Assembly (NCBI GenBank): GCA_045541135.1
Contig: JAZQIO010000020.1
Span: forward strand, 1-64,000
Reading direction: 5' to 3'
Source of the DNA: CAZNKU01 sp045541135
GTDB taxonomy: Bacteria > Bacillota > Clostridia > Monoglobales > Firm-18
Length of the DNA: 64,000 nt
Shown here: positions 26,775-35,389 of the stretch, one piece after another
Numbering within the stretch: position 1 is the stretch's first letter
How the letters are laid out: each line of letters starts with the position of its first letter
Made by a program: the position numbers and the translations under genes
Notes under the pieces: generated by a model
Database searches by the model: none
Told to the model about the DNA's origin: nothing
The model's input: the letters and a program-made list of their open reading frames with translations, nothing else

Positions 26775-27375
26775 CAAAGGCGTTATTGCTGTTGTGTCCG
26801 GCCCATCGGGCGTAGGCAAGGGAACAATATGCACATACCTTACAGAAAAATATGATGACTTTTACCTTTCGGTCTCTGCAACATCAAGACAGCCGAGACC
26901 AAATGAAACAGACGGTGTACATTATCATTTCAAAACTCCAGAACAGTTTAAAGAAATGATAGAAAACGATGAGTTTTTGGAATATGCAGGTTATGTAGAC
27001 AAATTCTACGGCACACCCAAATCACCTTGTTATGAACACATCGAAAAGGGGATAAATGCAATTCTGGAAATTGAAGTTCAGGGCGGTATGAAGGTTAAGG
27101 AAAAAGAGCCCGACACCGTTATGATATTCATCGTTCCCCCTTCAATGGAAGAGCTTGAAAGCCGCCTGCGTGGCAGAGGCACGGAAACTGAAGAAGTTAT
27201 ACTTCAAAGACTCGCAAGGGCAAAAGAAGAGCTTTTGCAGATGAAAAATTACGACTACATAGTTGTGAATAATTCCGTTGAAGAAGCGGCAGAACAAATT
27301 CGCAGCATTTTAAATTCAGAAAGTCTAAAAACAAAAAATATGATTAATATTGTAGAAAAGGAGTTAAAATTATGA
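26767..27375 (+). CDS. gmk: Guanylate kinase
   Basis: Phosphorylates GMP to GDP with ATP. The 202-residue protein has the P-loop SGPSGVGKGT, the GMP-binding TSRQPRPNETDGVHYHF and the lid RLRGRGTETEEVI. The start is ATG 26767, which overlaps the remA stop and has AAGGA upstream. A GTG three codons earlier is possible. It overlaps rpoZ by four bases (ATGA). Confidence 0.95.
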   Translation: MNNKGVIAVVSGPSGVGKGTICTYLTEKYDDFYLSVSATSRQPRPNETDGVHYHFKTPEQFKEMIENDEFLEYAGYVDKFYGTPKSPCYEHIEKGINAILEIEVQGGMKVKEKEPDTVMIFIVPPSMEELESRLRGRGTETEEVILQRLARAKEELLQMKNYDYIVVNNSVEEAAEQIRSILNSESLKTKNMINIVEKELKL

Positions 27376-27554
27376 TTTACCCACCAATTACAAACTTAAT
27401 TGAAAAAGCAAGCAGCAGATATTCACTTGTTATTGCAACTGCAAAAAGAGCAAGAGAAATTTCCGAAGACGAAACAAAAACTGTTACAAAGCCTGTTATT
27501 GAAGCAATAAGAGAAATTAATGACGGCGAAGTAATTATCACCTCCGGAAACTAA
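27372..27554 (+). CDS. rpoZ: RNA polymerase omega subunit
   Basis: A 60-residue omega subunit that helps assemble RNA polymerase by folding around the beta' C-terminus. The YPPITNLIEKASSRYSLVIA segment, followed by TAKRARE, is the family core. It begins at an ATGA overlap with the gmk stop, with AAGGAG upstream. Its gene order (gmk-rpoZ) is conserved across bacteria. Confidence 0.93.
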   Translation: MIYPPITNLIEKASSRYSLVIATAKRAREISEDETKTVTKPVIEAIREINDGEVIITSGN

Positions 27555-27580
27555 GTTTTTGGAATTTTTGCAAAAAACTA

Positions 27581-27610
27581 TTGACAACAATATAAAAATA
27601 GTTGTATAAT
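27581..27610 (+). promoter_or_regulatory. rpmH operon promoter
   Basis: Consensus TTGACA (27581-27586) and TATAAT (27605-27610) are separated by 18 bases, about 75 bases before rpmH. This is one of the strongest promoters in the window. Confidence 0.88.
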
Positions 27611-27683
27611 AGCAATACTGTCATAATGGCATAGAATGCCGCATTGCGGTAATTAACTATATAAAATTAAGGAGGAAACAAGG

Positions 27684-27818
27684 ATGGTACAGACATATCA
27701 ACCTAAAAAGCGTCAGAGAAAAAAGGTTCATGGTTTCAGAAGCCGTATGTCAACAGCTAACGGCAGAAAAGTTTTGGCTCGCAGAAGAGCTAAGGGCCGC
27801 GCTAAGATCTGTGCATAA
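27684..27818 (+). CDS. rpmH: 50S ribosomal protein L34
   Basis: A 44-residue, highly basic ribosomal protein: it begins MVQTYQPKKRQRKKVHGFR and ends in ARRRAKGRAKICA, standard for L34. GGAGG lies upstream of the ATG at 27684. It precedes rnpA by nine bases, as in the classical rpmH-rnpA-yidD-yidC-jag order next to the replication origin. Confidence 0.97.
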   Translation: MVQTYQPKKRQRKKVHGFRSRMSTANGRKVLARRRAKGRAKICA

Positions 27819-27827
27819 CTTTCAGTT

Positions 27828-28172
27828 ATGAAAAACACATTATCGCTGAACCGTAACACTTTGTTTAAACGATTATACTACCGCGGTAAAACATTTAAAA
27901 CTCCGTTTTTTACCTTATACTATATGAATACGAGGGCAATCAAAAACAGAGTTGGTTTTACCGTGAGTAAAAAAATCGGCAAAGCCGTTGCACGTAACAG
28001 GGCCAGAAGGCTTATGTATGAATCTTTTCGACTGTACGAAGAACAGATAAAAGGCGGTTACTACATGGTTTTGGTTGCAAGGTCGGATATTTTAAAAGCC
28101 GATTTTGAAATTATTAAAAGAGCTATGGAAAATGCCTTGAAAAAATCAGGCCTTTTAAGTGAGGCAGATTAA
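27828..28172 (+). CDS. rnpA: Ribonuclease P protein component
   Basis: The protein subunit of RNase P, which removes 5' leaders from tRNA precursors. The 114-residue protein shows the conserved RNR motif region NRVGFTVSKKIGKAVARNRARRLMYE. It follows rpmH after nine bases and is followed by yidD after two. Confidence 0.95.
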   Translation: MKNTLSLNRNTLFKRLYYRGKTFKTPFFTLYYMNTRAIKNRVGFTVSKKIGKAVARNRARRLMYESFRLYEEQIKGGYYMVLVARSDILKADFEIIKRAMENALKKSGLLSEAD

Positions 28173-28174
28173 TT

Positions 28175-28384
28175 ATGAAAAAAATTATAATTTTTATTGC
28201 AAAATTATATCAACGGTATATTTCGCCGTTAAAAAAACCATGCTGTCGGTTTTATCCAACGTGCTCTCAGTATTGTATTGAGGCTGTGGCTAAATACGGT
28301 GCGGCACGGGGTTTATTTTTATTTATAAAGCGTATTTTAAAGTGCCATCCATGGCATAAAGGAGGGTACGACCCTGTACCCTGA
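28175..28384 (+). CDS. yidD: Membrane protein insertion efficiency factor YidD
   Basis: A 69-residue membrane-associated protein that assists YidC-dependent insertion. It has the signature FYPTCSQYCIEAVAKYGAAR and the end HPWHKGGYDPVP. Located between rnpA and yidC, as is usual. Confidence 0.94.
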   Translation: MKKIIIFIAKLYQRYISPLKKPCCRFYPTCSQYCIEAVAKYGAARGLFLFIKRILKCHPWHKGGYDPVP

Positions 28385-28419
28385 CGTAAAATACCGAACA
28401 CAGACAGGAGGCGCTTGAT

Positions 28420-29223
28420 TTGAGTTGTACGGCTATGTTTGCTCCGTTATACCAACTTTTCGGTGCAATTCTTAAGTTTTTTTACGATATTTCAAACAAC
28501 TACGGTATAGCAATTATGCTTTTTACTCTTGCCGTAAACATTATTTTATTGCCGCTTACATGGAAACAGCAGAAATCCACCACAAAAATGCAGGCAATAC
28601 AGCCGGAATTACAGAAAATTCAGCAAAAATATAAAAACGACAAAGAAAAGCTCAACATGGAAATGATGAAGCTTTATCAGGATAATAACATCAACCCTAT
28701 GAGCGGTTGTTTGCCACTTTTGATACAGTTGCCTATTATCTTCATTCTGTATCAGATTGTCCAGAAACCGGTTACCTATATACTTGGTCAACCTACAGAT
28801 TTGGTAAACGAAATTGCATTGGCGGCTGAAAAAGGCGTTAATTTCAATTTCCTTGGTTTAAATCTTGGTGCTTATCCAAATCAGGCATACGGTTTACTGT
28901 TGATAATTCCTGTTCTTGCAGGTGTAACAACTTATGCTTTGACATGGCTTACAACAAGACAGGCTGAAGCTAAAAAAACACCTGAACAGAAAAAACGTGA
29001 CGAAGATAATCCTACTGCTAATTCTATGCAGACAATGAACAAGCTTATGCCGCTTCTTACAGCATTTATTGCTTACACATTCCCTGCAGGTCTTGGTTTT
29101 TACTGGATTATGAACAATATATTCAAAATGATACAGCAGCTTGCTGTAAATAAAATTCTTTCAAAAGAAGACCCGCTTGTTGTTGACCATAACAGCGGAA
29201 ACAAAAAGAAGAAAAAGAAATAA
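28420..29223 (+). CDS. yidC: Membrane protein insertase YidC (Oxa1 family)
   Basis: A 267-residue insertase for membrane proteins; in spore formers the SpoIIIJ paralogue is needed for engulfment-stage signalling. It has a hydrophobic N-terminus, the conserved LPLTWKQQKSTTKMQAIQPE loop and helical hairpin, NPMSGCLPLLIQLPI, and the C-terminal TFPAGLGFYWIMNN helix. A basic tail (GNKKKKKK) follows. The start is TTG 28420 with GGAGG upstream. No lipobox signal peptide is visible, unlike Bacillus SpoIIIJ. Confidence 0.93.
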   Translation: MSCTAMFAPLYQLFGAILKFFYDISNNYGIAIMLFTLAVNIILLPLTWKQQKSTTKMQAIQPELQKIQQKYKNDKEKLNMEMMKLYQDNNINPMSGCLPLLIQLPIIFILYQIVQKPVTYILGQPTDLVNEIALAAEKGVNFNFLGLNLGAYPNQAYGLLLIIPVLAGVTTYALTWLTTRQAEAKKTPEQKKRDEDNPTANSMQTMNKLMPLLTAFIAYTFPAGLGFYWIMNNIFKMIQQLAVNKILSKEDPLVVDHNSGNKKKKKK

Positions 29224-29243
29224 AATTAAGGGATGATTATGAA

Positions 29244-30071
29244 ATGACCAGGAGAATTGAAGTAACAGCCAAAACAGTTGACGAGGCTGTTGAAAAGGCC
29301 CTTAAAGAATTTAATACAACACGTGAAAATGTTGAAGTTTACGTTGTTGAAGAAGGTTCTAAGGGTATATTCGGCTTCGGTGCAAAGGATGCAAAGGTAA
29401 GAGTATCCTTTGACGAAGAAAAAATTGAAAATGTTAAAATTTCTATCAGTGCAGAAGATATTTCAGAAGCTAAAAAGCCTACACCAATGAAGAAGGTTGA
29501 AAAAACCGTTTCTAAAAAACCCGAGAAAAAGGTTGAAAAGCCGGTGAAGGTTTCAGCACCTGTTGTTGAAGACGATGAAGAAGAAAGCGTAAAGCGTCCT
29601 GAAAGAAAATCTACATACTCTGCAGAAGCTGTTGAACAGGCAAGAGTTTTTGTTCAGGATGTAGTAACAAAAATGGGTACAAGCTGCACAGTTACTGCTG
29701 TTGACGGAGAAGCTAAGCTTATCGTTTCGGGCGAAGATGTTGGCGTTGTTATCGGCAGACGCGGCGACACAATTGACGCTATTCAGTACCTTGTAAACCT
29801 ACACGTTAACAAGGACAGACACGGTGATGACTATTGCAGAATTACTGTTGACACAGAAAACTACCGTGCAAGACGTGAAGAAACTTTAAAGAAGCTTGCT
29901 AACAGTATGGCTAACAAGGCTGTAAAGTACAGAAAAGATATGTCTTTAGAGCCTATGAATCCGTATGAAAGAAGAATTATTCACGCCGCTTTGCAGAACC
30001 ATAAATATGTTAAGACAAAGAGTGTTGGTGAAGAACCGAACAGAAGAATTGTTGTAACATTGAAAAAATAA
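29244..30071 (+). CDS. jag: RNA-binding protein Jag/KhpB
   Basis: A 275-residue protein of the SpoIIIJ-associated/KhpB type. It has a Jag-N domain (1-50), a charged linker rich in Lys, Glu, Pro and Val (about 75-130), a KH domain with VVIGRRGDTIDAIQYLVNL and an R3H domain ending RRIVVTLKK. These proteins bind mRNAs and influence cell division and wall synthesis. It closes the rpmH-rnpA-yidD-yidC-jag run. Downstream lies an unusual inverted-repeat element, then the terminator. Confidence 0.93.
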   Translation: MTRRIEVTAKTVDEAVEKALKEFNTTRENVEVYVVEEGSKGIFGFGAKDAKVRVSFDEEKIENVKISISAEDISEAKKPTPMKKVEKTVSKKPEKKVEKPVKVSAPVVEDDEEESVKRPERKSTYSAEAVEQARVFVQDVVTKMGTSCTVTAVDGEAKLIVSGEDVGVVIGRRGDTIDAIQYLVNLHVNKDRHGDDYCRITVDTENYRARREETLKKLANSMANKAVKYRKDMSLEPMNPYERRIIHAALQNHKYVKTKSVGEEPNRRIVVTLKK

Positions 30072-30075
30072 TTTG

Positions 30076-30348
30076 AGCCGAAAGATAATAACTCGAACTC
30101 GCCTTAAACAGCGTAATTTCGGTATCTTGAGGTTTGTCATCTTTGCAAGGCGTCAGCCTTGCTGCATCTTCCGCACCAAAATCTACTCGAAATTTCATCT
30201 GTTTAAGGTCAAGGAATTTTCAAAGAGAAAATTTTTGGTTGCGTGAGGCAAAAACGCAGGTAATCCTGACGGATTGCCGAGTATTTTAACAAAACGAAAG
30301 CGAAAATTTACCTTTGAAAATCGAAGTTCGGATTATTCTCTTTCGGCT
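30076..30348. repeat. Nested inverted-repeat element (MITE-like or structured RNA)
   Basis: About 273 bp fill the gap between jag and mnmE. The ends are inverted repeats (30076-30099 with 30325-30348) matching at 21 of 24 positions. Inside are two long stems. Stem A pairs 30102-30121 with 30189-30208, its outer 10 bp being perfect. Stem B pairs 30216-30225 with 30312-30321, 10 bp perfect and extended further. Both contain smaller hairpins (gcaaggc/gccttgc near 30147-30164; ggtaatcc/ggattgcc 30259-30266 with 30271-30278). No ribosome site or family-like protein is seen. It may be a miniature inverted-repeat element or a structured RNA transcribed with jag. Confidence 0.7.
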
Positions 30349-30350
30349 GA

Positions 30351-30386
30351 AGGTTGTTACATTTTGTTTATGTAGCAACCTTTTTG
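30351..30386 (+). terminator. Terminator of the rpmH-jag operon
   Basis: The ggttgttacat / atgtagcaacc stem (one G-U pair) is followed by TTTTTG. It lies just after the inverted-repeat element and before mnmE, so the element would be part of the jag transcript. Confidence 0.8.
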
Positions 30387-30411
30387 ACATTATGCAGATT
30401 GGGGTGATTTT

Positions 30412-31746
30412 ATGACTATTGCAGCCATAGCTACCGCAAATGCAACGGGCGGTATAGGTATTGTCCGATTAAGCGGTGAAAAATCAATTGAAATTGCAAA
30501 CAAAATATTCAGCCTTGACGTAACATCTTTTAAAAGCCACACTTTACATCTCGGAAAAATTGTTCACAACGGCAAAAATATAGATGAGGCTTTGGTTAGT
30601 GTTTTTAAGGCACCCAACAGCTATACCGGTGAGGATGTGGTGGAATTTAACTGCCACGGGGGCTTACGGGTTTGCAAAATGGTACTTGAGGCAGTTTACC
30701 AAAACGGTGCAAAGCCTGCCGAGCCCGGTGAATTTACAAAACGCGCATTTTTAAACGGTAAAATGGATCTTTCCCAGGCGGAAGCCGTTGCAGACCTTAT
30801 ATCTGCAGAAACAAATGATGCTGTTACCGTTGCGGCAAATCAGCTTGACAAAAAACTTTCAAATAATATTAATTCACTTCGTGATGAGCTTGTTGCTTCT
30901 ACCTCCCACATTCTTGCTATGATTGATTTTTCGGAGGAAGGCGTTGAAGAGCTTGATTATACAGACCTCAAGGCTACCCTTGAAAAAATCAATAGTCGTG
31001 TATGTGAACTTATACTTACATCCGACAGCGGACGAATTATAAAAGACGGTATAAACACGGCAATTATCGGTACTCCTAATGTTGGCAAATCAAGTATCTT
31101 AAACACCATATGCGGTGAAGACAGGGCAATAGTTACAAATATAGAGGGAACAACACGAGATGTTATAGAAACTCAGGTAAATATAAAGGGATGTAAATTA
31201 AATCTTCTGGATACTGCGGGTATTCGTGAAAGTGATAATCAGGTTGAACAGATTGGTGTTGAACGTTCTAAAGATGCAATACAAAAGGCAGACCTTATAT
31301 TTTTAGTGCTTGACGGCTCAAGAGAGCTTGAAGACCGTGATAAGGAAGTTATAACTCTTGCAGATAAGTCTAAAACAATTTGTCTTATAAACAAAAATGA
31401 CCTTCCGAAAAAAGTGGATTTCAAAGACGAATTTTTAAAAACCGTGTATATTTCCGCACAAACAGGTGAAGGCTTTGATGAGCTTTATGACTTTATATAC
31501 AAAATGTACAGCGTAGGTGATATTTCCGAGAAAATTATAATCACTAATCCACGACACAAGCAAAGTCTTTTGAATACAAAAGCTTTAATTGATGGAATAC
31601 TTACCGCTATGGAATGCCAAACGCCTTTTGATATAATACTTGGTGATATTGAAGTTGCAATATCCACACTTGGTGAAATAGGCGGTATGACAGTAAGCGA
31701 CGAAATTATAGACAGCATATTTGCAAACTTTTGTGTTGGTAAATAA
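30412..31746 (+). CDS. mnmE: tRNA modification GTPase MnmE
   Basis: With MnmG it installs the carboxymethylaminomethyl group on U34 of several tRNAs. The 444-residue protein has the N-terminal tetrahydrofolate-binding domain (TIAAIATANATGGIGIVRLSG), a G domain (GTPNVGKSSILN, DTAGIRE, NKND) inserted in the helical domain, and the essential C-terminal FCVGK with its cysteine. GGGGTGA precedes the ATG. It is followed by mnmG. Confidence 0.96.
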   Translation: MTIAAIATANATGGIGIVRLSGEKSIEIANKIFSLDVTSFKSHTLHLGKIVHNGKNIDEALVSVFKAPNSYTGEDVVEFNCHGGLRVCKMVLEAVYQNGAKPAEPGEFTKRAFLNGKMDLSQAEAVADLISAETNDAVTVAANQLDKKLSNNINSLRDELVASTSHILAMIDFSEEGVEELDYTDLKATLEKINSRVCELILTSDSGRIIKDGINTAIIGTPNVGKSSILNTICGEDRAIVTNIEGTTRDVIETQVNIKGCKLNLLDTAGIRESDNQVEQIGVERSKDAIQKADLIFLVLDGSRELEDRDKEVITLADKSKTICLINKNDLPKKVDFKDEFLKTVYISAQTGEGFDELYDFIYKMYSVGDISEKIIITNPRHKQSLLNTKALIDGILTAMECQTPFDIILGDIEVAISTLGEIGGMTVSDEIIDSIFANFCVGK

Positions 31747-31776
31747 AATTTATTTAAATTTTAAGAGGCGATTAAT

Positions 31777-33651
31777 ATGTCAAATTATTTTGCAGGTGAG
31801 TATGATGTTGCCGTTATAGGTGCAGGTCACGCAGGTTGTGAGGCGGCACTTGCAGCAGCAAGACTCGGTATGAAAACAATACTTTTTACAATAAATCTGG
31901 ATGCCATAGGCAATATGCCCTGTAACCCGTGTATAGGCGGTACGGCAAAAGGGCATCTTGTACGTGAAATAGACGCACTGGGTGGCGAAATGGGTAAAGT
32001 GGCGGATGCAACAAAGCTACAGTCCCGTATGCTTAACAAAGGCAAGGGCCCTGCGGTTTATTCACTGCGAGTACAGTCTGACAGACGTGCATATCAGGAA
32101 AAAATGAAACAGACTTTAGAGGCTGTACCTAATCTTGACATCAAGCAATGTGAGGTTACCGAAATACTGCATGATGAAAACAACAAAGTAACAGGTGTAG
32201 TTACACATTTGGGCGCAGAATTTGCCGTAAAAGCGGCAATTATATGCTCGGGCACGTACCTTCGGGGTAAAATACACGTTGGTGAAGTAAACTACGACGG
32301 AGGTCCGGACGGAATGTTTGCCGCAACAAAGCTTACGGATTCCCTTAACTCAATGGGCATAAAAACCATGCGTTTTAAAACAGGAACCCCTGCCCGTGTA
32401 AACAAAAACACAATAGACCTTTCAAAATTTGAACAGCAGATTGGTGACGATGAAATAATAAACTTTTCCTTTGAAACAAAGGAAAAGGCTGAAAACAAAG
32501 TAGTTTGCTACCTTGGTTATACAACAGAAGAAATGCACGAGGTTATCCGTGAAAATCTACATCGTTCCCCACTTTACGGCGGTCAGATTGAAGGTGTAGG
32601 GCCAAGATACTGCCCGTCTATTGAAGATAAAGTAGTACGCTTTGCAGATAAAAAAAGACATCAGTTCTTTATTGAGCCCTGCGGTTACAACACCGACGAA
32701 ATGTATGTTCAGGGGCTTTCCTCCTCATTACCTGAGGATGTGCAAATAAAAATGTACCGTGCAATTCCCGGTATGGAAAATGTACATTTTATGCGCACAG
32801 CTTATGCCATTGAATACGATTGCATAGACCCCACACAATTAAAACCTTCTTTGGAATTCAAATGTGCAGAAGGTCTTTACGGTGCAGGTCAGTTCAACGG
32901 CACATCAGGATACGAAGAAGCAGCCGCACAGGGACTTATGGCAGGCATTAACGCCGCACGTAAGCTTAAGGGACTTGAACCCATCACTCTTTCCCGCTCG
33001 GAAGCGTACATAGGCGTTCTTATAGACGACCTTGTAACAAAGGGCACAAACGAGCCTTACAGAATGATGACTGCAAGAGCTGAGCATCGCCTGCTTTTAA
33101 GACAGGATAATGCAGACATCCGCCTCACACCTTTGGGTCACGAAATTGGGCTTATAAGCGATGAGCGTTATGAAAAATTTCTTGAAATGAAACAACAGAT
33201 TGAAACCGAAAAGGAACGCCTTGCAAGAACAAATGTAGGTCCTACAAAGCGTATGAATGAATTTTTGGAAAGACACGGATGTACACCTCTTTCATCAGGC
33301 GCTAAACTTATAGATATTTTAAGACGTCCTCAGCTTACCTATGACGATTTAAAGGAAATTGACGATAACTTCCCGAACTATGACGAAATTGTGGCATACC
33401 AGGTTTACACAGACGTTAAATATGAAGGCTATATAAAAAGACAGATCGAACAAGCAGAGCAGGTTAAAAAGCTTGACAGCAAAAAAATACCTGCCGACAT
33501 CAATTATGACGATGTTTACGGTCTCAGAATTGAAGCAAGGCAAAAGCTTTCGGACATACGCCCCGAATCTGTGGGGCAGGCATCCCGTATTTCCGGTGTA
33601 TCTCCTGCGGATATCGCAGTTTTGCTTGTATATTTAAAGACCAAGCAGTAA
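31777..33651 (+). CDS. mnmG: tRNA modification enzyme MnmG (GidA)
   Basis: FAD-dependent partner of MnmE in U34 modification. The 624-residue protein has the FAD motif VIGAGHAGCEAALAAARLG, the NPCIGGTAKGHLVREIDALGG segment with its conserved cysteine, and the C-terminal YEGYIKRQIEQ and EARQKLSDIRPESVGQA helices that contact MnmE and tRNA. AGAGGCG precedes the ATG. The length is typical. Confidence 0.96.
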   Translation: MSNYFAGEYDVAVIGAGHAGCEAALAAARLGMKTILFTINLDAIGNMPCNPCIGGTAKGHLVREIDALGGEMGKVADATKLQSRMLNKGKGPAVYSLRVQSDRRAYQEKMKQTLEAVPNLDIKQCEVTEILHDENNKVTGVVTHLGAEFAVKAAIICSGTYLRGKIHVGEVNYDGGPDGMFAATKLTDSLNSMGIKTMRFKTGTPARVNKNTIDLSKFEQQIGDDEIINFSFETKEKAENKVVCYLGYTTEEMHEVIRENLHRSPLYGGQIEGVGPRYCPSIEDKVVRFADKKRHQFFIEPCGYNTDEMYVQGLSSSLPEDVQIKMYRAIPGMENVHFMRTAYAIEYDCIDPTQLKPSLEFKCAEGLYGAGQFNGTSGYEEAAAQGLMAGINAARKLKGLEPITLSRSEAYIGVLIDDLVTKGTNEPYRMMTARAEHRLLLRQDNADIRLTPLGHEIGLISDERYEKFLEMKQQIETEKERLARTNVGPTKRMNEFLERHGCTPLSSGAKLIDILRRPQLTYDDLKEIDDNFPNYDEIVAYQVYTDVKYEGYIKRQIEQAEQVKKLDSKKIPADINYDDVYGLRIEARQKLSDIRPESVGQASRISGVSPADIAVLLVYLKTKQ

Positions 33652-33694
33652 AAAATATTTCATATACCATTACAACTATGTGAAATTTATAACG

Positions 33695-33712
33695 AATTAG
33701 TCTAAACTAATT
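33695..33712. promoter_or_regulatory. Inverted repeat overlapping the iscS promoter
   Basis: A perfect 7-bp inverted repeat (aattagt 33695-33701, actaatt 33706-33712) with a four-base spacer overlaps the -35 box of the iscS promoter. This position fits a repressor site, perhaps of an Rrf2/IscR-type regulator, but no such gene is in the window. Confidence 0.45.
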
Positions 33713-33739
33713 GACTTAGTTTTCTATTTGTGCTAATAT
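33711..33739 (+). promoter_or_regulatory. iscS operon promoter
   Basis: TTGACT (33711-33716) and TAATAT (33734-33739) are separated by 17 bases, about 40 bases before the iscS start. Confidence 0.72.
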
Positions 33740-33776
33740 GAAATATGGCAAAGAAAGTTACAAAGAGGTGTTTAAA

Positions 33777-34946
33777 ATGATTTATGTTGACAATGCGGCA
33801 ACAACAATGCTTGAACCAAAAGTATTGGAAAAGATGATGCCTTATCTTACAGATTACTACGGCAATGCATCTTCAATATATAAATTCGGTCAGGAGGCAA
33901 AAGAGGCTGTAACCGAAGCCCGTGAAACAATTGCAAAGTGCCTTAATGCCGATACAAAGGAAATTTACTTCACAAGCGGCGGCACAGAAGCTGACAACTG
34001 GGCAATTAAGGGTGTTGCGGATGCTCTTTCCAAAAAAGGCAACCATATTATAACCTCCAAAATTGAACATCATGCAATTTTGCATACCTGTGAGTTTTTG
34101 GAAAAGCACGGCTATGAAGTTACATACCTGCCCGTTGACGAAAACGGTCTGGTAAATCCCGACGACCTTGAAAAGGCTATTACAGACAAAACAATTTTAG
34201 TTTCCGTAATGTTTGCAAACAATGAAATTGGCACAATTCAGCCAATCAAAAAGCTTGCGGAGATTGCACATAATCACGGTGTGTACTTCCACACAGACGC
34301 TGTACAGGCTGTTGCTCATGTAGAAATTGACGTTAAGGAATTGGGTGTTGATTTGCTATCAATGTCTGCACACAAATTCGGAGGCCCTAAGGGTATCGGT
34401 GCGCTATACATTAAAAAAGGCGTACGCGTAACAAACCTTTTACACGGCGGTCAGCAAGAGCTTGGCAGACGTGCCACAACTGAAAACCTTGCAGGTATTG
34501 TAGGTATGGCGGCAGCTTTGAAGCTTGCAATGGACAACTTTGAAGAAAACACGAAGAAGATGAAAGCTCTTCGTGAAAAATATATTAATGCAGTTCTGGA
34601 AAAAATCCCATACTGCAGACTAAACGGTCACAGAACAGAAAGACTACCTGGAAATACAAACATTTCCTTCCAATTTATTGAAGGTGAAGCAATGCTTCTT
34701 CTACTTGACATGTACGGAATTGCAGCATCAAGCGGTTCTGCATGTACAAGCGGTTCACTTGACCCTTCACATGTACTTCTTGCAATTGGCTTGCCACACG
34801 GTATTGCACACGGCTCACTTCGTGTAACATTTTCTCATCACAATACCGAAGAAGAAGTTGACAAAATAGTAGAAGCATTGGAAAAAACAATTCAGAGACT
34901 TCGTGATATGTCTCCACTATACGAAAAAGTAAGAAAGGGTGAATAA
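33777..34946 (+). CDS. iscS: Cysteine desulfurase (IscS/NifS type)
   Basis: A PLP enzyme that takes sulfur from cysteine for Fe-S clusters and tRNA thiolation. The 389-residue protein has YVDNAATTML at the N-terminus, the PLP-lysine segment SAHKFGGPKGIGALYI and the catalytic cysteine in SSGSACTSGSLDPSHVL. The ATG at 33777 follows AGAGGTG; an earlier in-frame ATG at 33738 lies in the promoter -10 region and is rejected. It is upstream of a scaffold gene and mnmA, matching a role as sulfur donor to both. Confidence 0.95.
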   Translation: MIYVDNAATTMLEPKVLEKMMPYLTDYYGNASSIYKFGQEAKEAVTEARETIAKCLNADTKEIYFTSGGTEADNWAIKGVADALSKKGNHIITSKIEHHAILHTCEFLEKHGYEVTYLPVDENGLVNPDDLEKAITDKTILVSVMFANNEIGTIQPIKKLAEIAHNHGVYFHTDAVQAVAHVEIDVKELGVDLLSMSAHKFGGPKGIGALYIKKGVRVTNLLHGGQQELGRRATTENLAGIVGMAAALKLAMDNFEENTKKMKALREKYINAVLEKIPYCRLNGHRTERLPGNTNISFQFIEGEAMLLLLDMYGIAASSGSACTSGSLDPSHVLLAIGLPHGIAHGSLRVTFSHHNTEEEVDKIVEALEKTIQRLRDMSPLYEKVRKGE

Positions 34947-34948
34947 TT

Positions 34949-35389
34949 ATGTTATATAGCGAAAAAGTAATGGACCATTTTGCAAATCCCCGTAACGTTG
35001 GTGAAATTCCCGATGCAAACGCAATTGGTGAAGTCGGCAACGAAAAATGCGGCGACATAATGAAAATATATATGAAAATTGAAGACAACATTATAAAAGA
35101 TGTTAAGTTCAAAACATTTGGTTGCGGTGCAGCTGTTGCGACAAGCAGTATGGCTACAACAATGGTAATGGGCAAAACTGTAGACGAAGCTCTACAGCTT
35201 ACAAACAAGGCCGTTATGGAAGCTTTGGACGGCTTGCCCCCTGTAAAAGTACATTGCTCTGTATTGGCAGAACAGGCTATACAGGCTGCCTTGGAGGACT
35301 ATTACAAGCGTCAGGGAATAGACCCTAAGGGCATTTTAAAAAGATGTGACCACAACTGTGCAGAATGCACATGTCACAGTCATGAGTAA
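34949..35389 (+). CDS. iscU: Fe-S cluster scaffold protein (IscU/NifU-like)
   Basis: A 146-residue scaffold on which Fe-S clusters are built. Three conserved cysteines are visible: in GNEKCGD, in TFGCGAAVATSSM and in KVHCSVLAEQAI. The C-terminus adds a Cys/His-rich tail (CDHNCAECTCHSHE) not found in the shortest IscU proteins. The gene starts two bases after the iscS stop and its last eight bases overlap mnmA. Confidence 0.93.
   Translation: MLYSEKVMDHFANPRNVGEIPDANAIGEVGNEKCGDIMKIYMKIEDNIIKDVKFKTFGCGAAVATSSMATTMVMGKTVDEALQLTNKAVMEALDGLPPVKVHCSVLAEQAIQAALEDYYKRQGIDPKGILKRCDHNCAECTCHSHE

Noticed and set aside
30010..30198. Two minus-strand frames inside the nested repeat element
   Set aside because: They overlap the jag end and the repeat stems and lack ribosome sites. 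The repeat structure explains the sequence better.
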